This document shows, in pieces, positions 45,476-55,700 of a stretch of DNA of 64,000 nucleotides. The stretch is taken from contig CM074811.1 of assembly GCA_037447605.1 (NCBI GenBank), forward strand, positions 1,952,311-2,016,310. Reading direction: 5' to 3'. Below the pieces are notes generated by a model, which was given only the letters and a program-made list of their open reading frames with translations, had not been told where the DNA came from and did no database searches. This DNA comes from Zygnema circumcarinatum. Lineage: Eukaryota; Streptophyta; Zygnematophyceae; Zygnematales; Zygnemataceae. Each line of letters begins with the position of its first letter. Position 1 is the first letter of the stretch. Position numbers and translations under genes: made by a program.

Positions 45476-48400
45476 ATGGCCGACGCAGGGGCGGCTTCGC
45501 GGCTGCGCTCTATTCAGGTCGGCTGCTCCTCCCTCCCTCCCTCCCTCCCTCGTACACCCAGGCCGCTGCAGCAGCCTGGCTTCTTTCTGGCGATTCTCCA
45601 GGACTTTTTGAAGCTCGCAACCACTGCTGAAGGCGCTATTTTCCAGCAGCTAGCTGGAATAAAATTGAGTCGTAAAAGTAGTCAAGCTCACAAGCGTTGA
45701 AAGTTCGTGTGTTTGGACACCGGCGAGTTTCATATTTGACGACATGCATTCCTGAAACCTGCATACGCCGCAGTATTTTTTTTTCTGGAGCGCAACACGC
45801 TTGCATTTGGTTAAAAATGATTATCCCTGAAGTTATGCAGCTACTCGCAGCTGAAAAAGCTCTAAATAGAGACTCGCATGTTTTGCGACGAAGTAGCGCT
45901 CCGTTATCTTTAAGGGGCTCCATTAACTTCATTCAACTGGATGCTCATCTCATAAGACTGGAATAGTGTGAGGAGATTTTAACACTTCTGGCTTAGCCAA
46001 TACAATGCCTAAAAGCTCTGCATTCAGCATCAACTCCAGATAGTTTAGGGAATGCATTGCTAGAGCTTTCGAAACGAGCGAACTATGTAACAAGGGTTGG
46101 GAATGTAGTGAAAACGAGTTCCTCGCTTTGTACCCCCAAGACGCACGCGAGTCACTCGTTAGTCACTTGATAACACCCTTTTTTTAGTAGACATATTTAA
46201 ATATTTAAGTTGAAGACGATGTTGAAACCATCAAGGTACTGCATGTACATTCTTTGATGGTAATCTTCGTATTTAGCGTGTTATTTTTTTCGTCGTACTT
46301 AAGCAGTTTTTCATCTTGCTTATACTCGCCAGCTGCTTGTATAAGCCAGACAGGCGTATGTGTGCGCAAGCAGTTGATACTGGAGCTAGCCAGATCAGCT
46401 ATAAACTTGAAAGCATGGACAAGCAGCGTTACATTTAGGAAAAGGAGCAACCTTAGATGCCTTTAAAGGTTGTGGATAACAACTCACATTCTTGGGGCTG
46501 CCTGCAGGAAGAAATAAACGACCTTGAGGAGCGACAGAGCATAAAAAAGGCAGAACGAGAGAAGGCCTTTTTGGATGCTTGCGCACCACTGTACGAAGTG
46601 AGAACAACTTCGATAGAGAGAACCGCTCATGCAGGTTACTGGATGTTTTCATGACTTGATTTAATTCAACCTTGTCGACGAGTTACTATGAAGTTCCGTC
46701 GTTTCTTCTTTCCTTGTTTTACGAGGCATATAATTCTCTTAATCCCTTTGCCAAGAGATAACTCTGTGTTGCATCTATTCGCCTAGGGTGTTGTCTCACT
46801 TCTCTGCCATGGGCTTTGTTTACACCTTTAGAAACGCAGAAAGATTGTGAGGGGAGATGTGGAGCCGACAGAAGAGGAGGACGAACTTCACGATGGGGAG
46901 GAGATCCACAGTGACGAGGCGAGAGGTGGCTCCAAAGCGACGAAAGGCATTCCGCTTTTTTGGTTGACTGTCCTAAAGAACCAGGTCATTGGCGTGAATC
47001 GCTCATTTGCCTGCCTCTTCTTCTTGAATCACTTTTGTCACAACAATGAAGAAGGTATATCAATGACGTCCATGCATTTTCATATTAGATTGCCGCCTCG
47101 TTTTTTTCTATGCCTCAATTGTGGCAGACCCGCAGTCAGAAAAAGTGTGTTTGAATAGTAATGTTTTCGCACGTGTCCCGTCAGAAACATTACGAGGTTT
47201 GCAATCCCACCGGCACACATTCTTACTATGGGCGGCGCCTTCCTGACGCCCCTCAAATTGCTATCTCTAGCTGCAATTTTTGCTATCACAGCTCTAATAT
47301 ATGGCTTGCAATTCCACCATCTTGTATTGTGCGCGTTCCTACACTATGATTTCTTACCCTGAATGCAACTTTTATCTGCTTCTGGTGCTTGTACAAGTTT
47401 ATTTGCCGCTTCATATCCCACCTACCCATGAAGCATTTTCTTTGCTTGCACTGGCAACAAAATCTCAAGCTTTGGATCAATGAGAACCTTTGTTAGGTAT
47501 CGTTGTTGAGAACCTGCTGTGCATTCCAAGTGGCCTCGCAGAAGGCCATCTACATTGCGGCCTAACCTATCTCCAAAATGCTGTTCTTTGGAACTTCCCT
47601 GGACTCCTAGAAGGAAAAGGAAAACCCTCATTCACGCATTACTTCGCTATGTTTGGCTCTCCTTGTATGGCGCCCCCACTGCAGGACGTCACGTCAGGAT
47701 ACCTCAAAAATAGAGATGATGACGTTTTGGCATATCTCGAAGATATTCGCTGCATGCGTCCAAAATCCAATCCATGGGGGTATGTTGAACCTCCATAGGC
47801 AGAGACTCCCTTTGGCCAAGTGCATGTTGTCCTTTGCTTAAGCAGGCCAGGGATATTGTACAAATGGGTACTTCTCCAGAAAATAACTAGCAGAACTCTC
47901 TTACCTCGCTGACCCTCAAGTTGGGATGTGAGGAAGTTTTTAAAATGAGCTTTACTTGAGCCTCAGAAGCCAACTCGTAAAATTTTGGAAGTTGCGAGGA
48001 ATATGTGATGGGCACTGTATTCTGATCTATGTGTTGCCGGCAAAGATTTTTTTTTTGCCTGCTTCATTCCACTCTTTTTCCGCTGTGGTTATCATTGTGT
48101 GCAGGTTCCGTGTGGAGTTTATTTTCGCCGTGAACCCGTTTTTCCATGACAGGATGCTTGTGAAGGAGGTCCAACTCCCGTACTCCGGTGCGCCCATGAG
48201 TGAAGCAGCTCTCACAGAGACTCCGCCAATACGGTGGAAAAGTACAGAAAGCAACGTCACTGTCTCTGTGAAGGCCCCTCCGAAATCTGCAAAGAAGCAG
48301 AAGGTAAGGCAGGATTCGCTGTTCTCTCCCACACGTGTCTGCTGCCTCCCTGATTGGCAGCTCAATGATTGGCTTCCAGCTCCCCTGCTGTGGGGCCCGT

Positions 48401-50543
48401 GCAGGGGGGAAAGGGGCGGAAGGAGGAGTATGCTCCTGCAGGGGAAGGGAAGGCAAAGCCCTGCCAGTCGTTCTTCAGCTTCTTCACAGAGGGAGGCCAA
48501 GGGAAGAGGAGAGGTGGGGTAGTCGGTGCTGATGAGGAGGATGAAGGGGAGTTGGACTTTGTGGGAGGAGGAGCCGAGCATGTACAAGTGCCGGCAGATC
48601 ATTGGGAGGTTCTTATGGCGCTATGGCATGAGGTATGCCCATGCTTCAGGATTGTTGTGTTTGCAATGTTTTGGTTGGGAAGCAAACCACGACAGGCGTG
48701 CAAATTTGGTGTGATATGTTTTTTTTACGAGGCAGAAGATAACACATCGTTTGGGTAGCAGATCTGTTCTCTTCTTCTTCTGTTCTCACCTTTTCAGACA
48801 TATCATGAGAATCTTTTGAATTTGGGATTCCTTCTCCTTCATTCAAGCACTTGTTGGTTCTGCAGATGAGTGTCCTCTATATGTTCTCCCAAATGTTTTG
48901 TGAACCTGCATAGACTATCGGGGGTTTGCTGCTGCAGGTGGTTCCCTCTGCAGTGGAGCTGTTCATCTCGGGCGGCTTTCCCTCGTCCGGAAATAAGTTG
49001 GATGAAGATGACGAGTATGGAGTTGTTGACCCAGATAGCAAAGGGCTGGAGAACTTACCACTACCTATTCAGAGACGAGTCAGGTGAGGGATAGTGGCGA
49101 GAGAGAGAGGAAGGGAGGGAGGGAGGGAGGGAAGGGGTGACGGGAAGCTGGACTGGTAGAAGGGGGGTAACGACTGATTGGGCGAAAGGCTTGATCATAC
49201 AAGTGACTGGTGTATGGTTGTGTGTCAGAATGCAGTTGATGCTCTGCACTACTCGGAATGTGAAACTTTGGTTTGCATACTGAAGAAATTCTCACATAGC
49301 GATGCTGTTAGTACGTTGATGCAGAGCGCTACAGCATTTTCACGCAAAGCAGACAGCCCTTAAGCGGGAATACGTTCAGACCTTGTCTGAGATAAGTGAT
49401 GATTTTGAGAGTGATGCCGCTGGCCTCTACGCACAACGAAAAGCCATAGTTTTGGGGAAAGCAGAGAAGAGGTGAGTAAGTCACGCACTAACCCAGAGCT
49501 ATCTGTGCCTGCTGACCTCTGTCCTCTTTCCTTCACTCAATTCTCCACTCCATCTGTTGCATGTCCTTTCTCTCCTCCTCTTTCTTCCCCCGCATTGTCT
49601 TAATAGGACTTCTGCCTTTCCTGTGCTTTTCAGTGGCAATCCCGCCGATATGAATGTGCCTCGGTTTTGGCTTCTTGTTCTCAAAAGCTGCCCCGCAACA
49701 GTGGAGCTACTTCGGCAAAGAGACGAGCTCCTTTTGAGCCATTTGGCAGACATTCGCTGTCGTAAGCGCAAGGAAGGTGCAGGCTTCCATATCGACTTTG
49801 AGTTTTTGGGGAATTGCAAGTTGTGGATGGACAACCGAGTGCTGACCAAGACATTCATCTCCGCCTCCGAAGGGGGAGAGTTTCTGCGAACGGAGAGCAC
49901 ACCAGTAGTCTGGCAGGAGGATATGCAGGTGACAGTAAAGACAGTTTCGACTGGGAAAGGAACGGGTAAAAACAGGCCATGCCCCAGGTAAGTCTTTTTT
50001 TTCGCTTGCGTATGTAAAGCCAACGGAGCGGGCTTTTGCATATGTGACAGCTTTGAGAGAAGGCATTCGTTGCTACACATTGCAGCCTTTGTTAGCTTTC
50101 TACGAGCACGAGTCACCTCTGTGTTAGCACCCTCCTTTGGAATACTATCGGCCGTAGCCGGAAACCGGCGCTAAAGGCGCCCCTTAGTTCATTGTCTTTA
50201 TGTCTTCTACTCGCAAAGTTGTGACCAGCACCATTGCATGAGCGACTCCATTTTCTTTACCTATAACTGGCTGCAACTGCCTTTCATGCAGTCCGGTTAC
50301 TTACTGCTTTTCTGATGGGGTGGAGGTTTCAGCTTTTTCCACTTGTTTGACCAGAAGAGGACTCAGCTTTTGTTTGCTGGCGAGGACACAGCGCCGCTCT
50401 CTGCTGCCGCTCTAAGGGACAGAGAGGCTGAGCTTGGGGCAGCATTGCGGGAAGTTGTCGTTCCTCGAGCCGTTGAACTCTATGAGACTTCGCAGACATG
50501 GGATCATGGGGACGAGGATGAAAGTGACGACGATGATGATGAC

Positions 50544-50574
<31 letters not shown>

Positions 50575-50975
50575 CCGAGGTATGTGGATGCATACATAAA
50601 TCAGCAGTCTATGGCATGGCCGGGCTGTGCCGCATTGTATGATTCAGAGATGAGTGTTGCATGTTCCTTTGCAGTAGTGAAGTTGCGCAGTGTTCCGGAG
50701 CACATCTCTTTCTCAAACCCCATCTTTTCATGGTTCGGTCGTTGAATGCGCTTGTGCAGGACGATGAAGATCTGAATGACCCCTCCTCTATTGAGAAGAA
50801 ACTGAAAGCAAGAAAAAAGTCACGGCGGAAGAACAGAGGTGATGATGATGATGATCGCGTGTGCTGCGGTCTGTCTCGCAACGCCGCCATGACTCTCCTC
50901 CTTCTGCTCGTATTCAGCAGCCAGGTGTTCGCGTACTTCGATTCCATTCTCGCGTTCTTTGGTTATTCAATCTAA
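45476..50975 (+). CDS. Tandem double-NAP-domain protein with hydrophobic tail
   Basis: Nucleosome assembly protein family (histone H2A/H2B chaperones), but with two NAP domains in one chain. Exons: 45476-45517, 46508-46597, 46832-46984, 47685-47779, 48105-48303, 48405-48632, 48938-49083, 49325-49471, 49634-49987, 50333-50579, 50760-50975; phases close to 638 aa. Domain 1 (about 5-285): APLYEKRRKIV, GIPLFWLTVLKNQ, VLAYLEDIRC, FRVEFIFAVNPFF, SFFSFF, VVPSAVELFISG. Domain 2 (about 308-538): LPLPIQRRVRAL, GLYAQRKAIV, NVPRFWLLVLKS, FHIDFEFLGN, SFFHLF, VVVPRAVELYE. The exon at 48938-49083 encodes both the end of domain 1 and the start of domain 2 in one frame, which rules out two separate genes. An Asp run, a Lys/Arg stretch and a hydrophobic segment (AAMTLLLLLVFSSQVFAYF) close the protein. 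The long first intron is inferred from alignment. Confidence 0.83.
49106..49136. repeat. (GGGA)n microsatellite
   Basis: GAGAGGAAGGGAGGGAGGG-type purine repeat inside the NAP intron just after the exon that joins the two NAP domains. Confidence 0.8.
50526..50575. repeat. (GAT/GAC)n coding repeat
   Basis: About 16 Asp codons in a row encode the acidic tail after the second NAP domain. Slippage-prone, so length polymorphism is likely. Confidence 0.9.
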
Positions 50976-51164
50976 ACTCAGCCATGCGGCGGCCTCACAT
51001 CATAGTGCGCGCTGAGCGCTCAATCTAAGGGCTATTTCTCTGTCCTATTTTTTCGTGAAGGAATTTTTGTGCTGTGGAACAAAGATGTGGCCAAGTGATG
51101 GTTTGTAAAGTTTCAAAAATGAAAATAAAATGTCGTCAGTTTTCACTCGGGTTTGTGTGTCGTT
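50976..51164. other. 3' region of the double-NAP gene
   Basis: AT-rich with AAAATAAAATG near 51120, a possible polyadenylation region. No ORF supported. Confidence 0.4.
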
Positions 51165-51325
51165 TGGAAGATCTAACGGCCGTTGGCCCGTAATCTCACA
51201 CGCGGTTATCCAGCCGTCAGCATGCCAGTCGTGCGCACGTGGTATATCCAACGGTCGATAAACTTGAGATCTCGCACGCGTCTATCCAACGGTCAGTCTC
51301 CAGATGTGGCACGTGTGGCATATGC
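51165..51325. promoter_or_regulatory. G-box / ATCCAACGG module, copy 2
   Basis: Two ATCCAACGG sites (51246, 51284), ATCCAGCCG and TAACGGCCGTTGG variants, and CACGTGG/CACGTG cores (51237, 51312), with AATCTCACACG and ATCTCGCACG between. Order and spacing over about 95 bp follow 7571-7670. The nearest genes on both sides end toward it, so its target is unclear. It may be a dispersed repeat, not a promoter. Confidence 0.45.
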
Positions 51326-51469
51326 AGTACGGTAGGTGGTTTTTTAACCCGAAAATCCGCTGCGTCGACTGTAAACTGGTCTGAATATTGTCGGTCCACT
51401 CCAAAATTTTTAAGAGCAGGAAAATTTCTGAAGTTTTGAAGAGAAATTTGAATTTTTAATCGTGCAGTG

Positions 51470-51850
51470 CACAGAACTTAATCTCCAAACCGGAGACCCA
51501 AACTCTCAACCTTAAACCCTAGATCTCAAACTTGAAACCCCATATACCCTTTACCCTATAGGGTTTAGGGTTTAGGGTTTAGAGTTTAGGGTTTTCCCTA
51601 AACCTCAAATTCCATTTCAAATTCTAAACCCTGAATCTGAATCCTGAACCCTTCAAAACTTTAAACCTGAAACCCTGACCCCAAAACCGAAATTCCACCT
51701 CCGAACCTTCAATTCTAAACCCTAAACCCAAAGGTAAAGAGTATATGAATAAACCCTTAACTCTAACTCTTAATCTTTAACTCCTAAACAATGAATCCAA
51801 AACCCTAAACCTTTAACTTCCACCCTAACTCCCAAACCCTAAGGTCGTAA
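51470..51850. repeat. Degenerate interstitial telomere-like repeats
   Basis: CCCTAAA-like heptamers in both orientations: diverged AAACCCTA units, an inverted block of four TTTAGGG-like units at 51565-51598, then more AAACCCTAA units. Plant telomeres are TTTAGGG. The degeneracy argues for an old interstitial array, not a chromosome end. Confidence 0.8.
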
Positions 51851-52015
51851 GATTTTTTTAGCAAAATGAAAAGCGACAAACGATTGGTGTGCACCAGAAA
51901 CAATCTCGTGTTTGTGCAAAGTACAAGAACCGGAGAAATAAAAAAAGAGAAATCCTCAATTCGTGAGTGCTCTCCATTGTTATGCAAACTCAACCGCAGG
52001 CTAAAAGTTTTTGCT

Positions 52016-52290
52016 GTGTATCGCAGTGCATCGTATCGTATCTCGAAATTTCACATCATGTCGAAACGAACTATATCGTATCGCCAAGTATCACATCGCC
52101 TTGTATCGTCTTGCTCACTTACCCTAAACCCTAACCATCAATCCTACATATCGTATCGTATCGTGTCGGCAAGTATCACATCGCCTTGTATCGTCTTGCT
52201 CACTAAACTTTAGACCCTAAACCCTAAACCATCAACCCTACATATCGTATCGTATCGTGTCATATCGTTCCATGTCAAATCGTATGGTAT
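52016..52290. repeat. ATCGTATCGT array with CCCTAAA, two-copy tandem repeat
   Basis: A unit of 85-94 bp is present twice: AAGTATCACATCGCCTTG, TCGTCTTGCTCACT, CCCTAAACCCTAA, CCTACATATCGTATCG (starts 52086 and 52171). Flanking ATCGTATCG pentamers extend on both sides. No coding potential. Confidence 0.8.
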
Positions 52291-52299
52291 TTCGCATAT

Positions 52300-52733
52300 C
52301 CCGTCGTGAAAGGATGTATTTGCACTCGGGAGAAATCTCAATGTGAAGACAGCCAGAAACGAGGATACAGACATTCACTAATTTCTTCAGTGCTACTTTT
52401 GTACACGGAATGGTAGTGAATCAACACAAACAAGAAACAGAAAATGATTGATTCAGAAGGAAAACAATTTTTAGAAGTGGTCTGTCTGAGAGAGTGTTTG
52501 CACATGAGCGCTCTTCCCGCAGGGAGAGAAAGAATAGAGTGAAAATCATCAATGACACGGATCCAATAGACTTAAAAAATCCTAAAACCCCTTTTTACAG
52601 CCGAATAGGTTTTCTAAAAACCCATTCATACCCCCACCCTCTCCCTTTTTTTTTATAATATTTCCAGCCCCAGCGAGTCTTTAGGGTTTCGTAGAGTCCC
52701 CCACTCCAATTAACAGAGAGACGAGGTGTCATT
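52300..52733. other. Intergenic, 3' side of the FAAL-ACP gene
   Basis: AT-rich sequence, including a run of T at 52647-52656, that should hold the 3' UTR of the FAAL-ACP gene. Nothing else is seen. Confidence 0.4.
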
Positions 52734-55700
52734 TCACGCCACAGGAACCTCCGCCATGGATGCGGCACTCTCCTCCGCCGACTTCTGAGCGAAGCCACTC
52801 TCCATCGGCGCCAGTTTTGCAGCGGCAGCCATGGCGACTGCGTTCATCGCGCTTATCTGCTCGTCCTTTATCTGCTCATGGAACATGGGACACACGAAAT
52901 GCGGCAAAAGGTGAGGTCAGTAACTCTCTACAGTGACTGCAGCACAAAAGCAGGGATCCAAGTGAGGTTCCTGCTTGGCTAAGTAAGGGGCCAAGTTGGT
53001 AGTAGTGGTGTTTTTAGGGCACTTTTTAACTGCAGAGGAAGCAAGAGTAATTCACACCTTGAGCATGGCCGCGAGGTCGGCTCCGTCGTCGAGGGCCTGG
53101 AGGTCTCCGATCGTGATTGTCTGCAACACATCGAGGCCACACATTACTGAAAAATCGCTTTGGAACCAGAGGAGGTGCCTAAATGCCTCCAAACAAGAAG
53201 CTGCCTTGTGTGTAAAAATGGCATGTAGCTCGTCTCCAGATGTACCTGAAGCTGCTCGGGCTCCAAGACTATTTTCCGGCGGTGTTCAATGAGTTCGATG
53301 ATGTCGATTCCGGTCATGGACGTTAAGCCCAAAGCCACAAGATCCTCTTCCGGTTTCAGTTCCTGCCCCTGCAGATCACAATACGATCAAGATTAGTGCG
53401 CAGATAAGTTCCATCCTATCGACTTCAGGCTCAAAGTCCCCCTTACCCTCCCCTCCCCCATTACCTGACGAACCTGACCTGGGATTCGGAAGCTGGGGAA
53501 AAGTTACCATATAAGACCTGCGTATCTCAATCTGCTACTTGCAGCTTCATGAACGCACTAATGGGTAGGTGTAGGAACCTGAATTCCCATCATGGTAGTC
53601 ACAGCTTCCAGAAATGTTTTGCCATCCCATTTCTCTGCACCCTTGTCCACTTCTGCTTCCTGTGGCAGGGAGGCATCAGATTTAGCGGATTCGAGGGCCG
53701 ATTCCTGCAGCATTTTTTCCTCAATTGCTTGTAGTTCAGAGGTGTTAAGGCTAACGCTTTGCTCGGGAGCCGAAGACAACTCTTCTTCTTCGGCTGCCTC
53801 AGCCTTCCTGCGTTCTTCCTGCCGCCAGCAATTCACGTTCCAAGTGTCAAGAGACAATTCTACTTACAGATATTTGAATAGTTCGTGGGCTTCGTTGGTG
53901 GTAGTAAACGTTGCAATGTGGATATAATAATATTACGAGATTTGTATATAATGTCTACAGCCTGGCAGAGAGAAACCTGTAGTGCAGCGGCGTTGAGAGA
54001 GCAGCAGTCCTTGTTAAGAATCTTAAGCGCGCCAAGCGTCAACTTTGAGCTTGTCTCCTTCCGCCGAATCTTCCCGCTTGTCGTCTTGGGAATCTGTTCA
54101 AGCCGAAATCCAAATTAAACTCCTCCCACCTGGCAGTCCTATTGTCATTCACTCCCTCCTCAGACATGAGAAATCAGCTCAAAATGCAGGGGGGGGACAA
54201 ACCGTGCGTGGAGCGATGAGAGCGATTGTGCTGGGAACAATTCCATGGCCGCCCACCACCGCCTTCCGGATGTCGGCGGTGACGGCGGCGAGCTCGCCCG
54301 CAGTGAGTCCCGCGGACCGCACTTCGGCGACGATGGCGACCGTCTCCTCCTCCGAGGGGGCGCCCGCGCCTGCTTTGATGGCGAATGCGGCCACGCATCC
54401 AGCGCGGACATGCTCGGATGCCACCTCCGCTGTTCTCTCAACGTCCTGCCACAGGAGGAAGGGAGTGGGAGGGGGAGAGGGAGAGGGAGAGGGAGAGGGA
54501 GAGGGAGAGGTGACCAATATTAAACCAAACGAGGACTGCTCCAACTAATGTGCGAATTCTCACCCTTTCACGAAGGAAAGGATGAAAGACAGGAGGAAGG
54601 GAGAGGGAGAGGGAGAGGGAGAGGGAGAGAGTTAGTCACATTAGTTGGACTGCTCCAACAAAGGAAAGGAAAGGATGAAAGTACCTGTGGGTAGTAGTTC
54701 CTTCCGCGGATGATGATGAGGTCCTTGATGCGTCCAGTCACAAACATCTCACCCTCGACAATGATGGCAAGATCGCCCGTTCGAAGGTACTCCCCATCGT
54801 CAGATCCGGGTGCTCCGGGTGCCATTTTTGCATGAAATGTCTGCGCAATGTAGCTTTTTAGATTTGTAGGCGATACCTATCGTGTAGGTTTGGAAGCTTT
54901 CCAGGCTCTGGTAAGCTACAAGATTTGTCAAATGACAGCCTTAAATGTGTCGCGCACATATTTCCTCATTAACTTGCGAGTTTACTTGCCAGCAGGAAGT
55001 TAAATACTTATCTAAACTTCAGAAGCTAAAATGTCAATGCCCAACACATCCTCTAGAGGAGCTACAATCGGCAAGAGCCGACCTACCTCCTTGCTGAGCT
55101 CCTCCTTCTTCCAGTAGCCGAGGGCCACACTGTGACTGCGCAGCCATATCTCACCCTCCTCTCCCTCCTTACACACAACGTGTGTGTCGGGGTTCACCAA
55201 GGCCATCCGCCCGTCCATCACAAACATCTCCACTTGCCCACTCGAGTGTACTCTGTGACGTTTCTTGCCCTCTCCAATGTATATGACCTGCCAAACACAA
55301 TAATCAGTAAAGGCCCTCCAATTAGAAACATCTTCTTCTCACTCGCGAGCTTCTTGCGGATGATTGGCTTGCTCGGAAGACCGATAGGGGCTGGCTAACT
55401 GGCTAGCTGGCTAGCTGGCTGACTGGCTAGCTGGCTGACTGGCTGACTGGCTAGCTGGCTAGCTGGCTGACTGGCTGACTGGCTAGCTGGCTAGCTGGCT
55501 GACTGGCTAGCTGGCTAGCTGGCTAGCTGGCTAGCTGGCTGACTGGCTAGCTGGCTGGTTAGACTGAATGCTCACCTTGCTGCCCCAGGCCGAGACTCCC
55601 ACCACATGTTCGGCGAGGCCATAGCAGGGGCACATGGCAGACGGCTGCCAGCCGTACCGTGAAAAGGCGGCATTCCACTTCTCCATGGATTCCGCCCTCA

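Noticed and set aside
45603-45700. Possible second exon of the NAP gene (DFLKLATTAEG...)
   Set aside because: Direct joining of 45517 to 46508 gives the NAP helix with correct length; the extra stretch has no good donor and does not fit the family.
48938-50975. A separate second NAP gene
   Set aside because: The exon at 48938-49083 encodes the last strand and helix of domain 1 as well as the start of domain 2, in frame with both sides, and there is no start codon or promoter between them.
51470-52290. True chromosome end
   Set aside because: The telomere-like repeats are degenerate, occur in both orientations, and genes continue on both sides.
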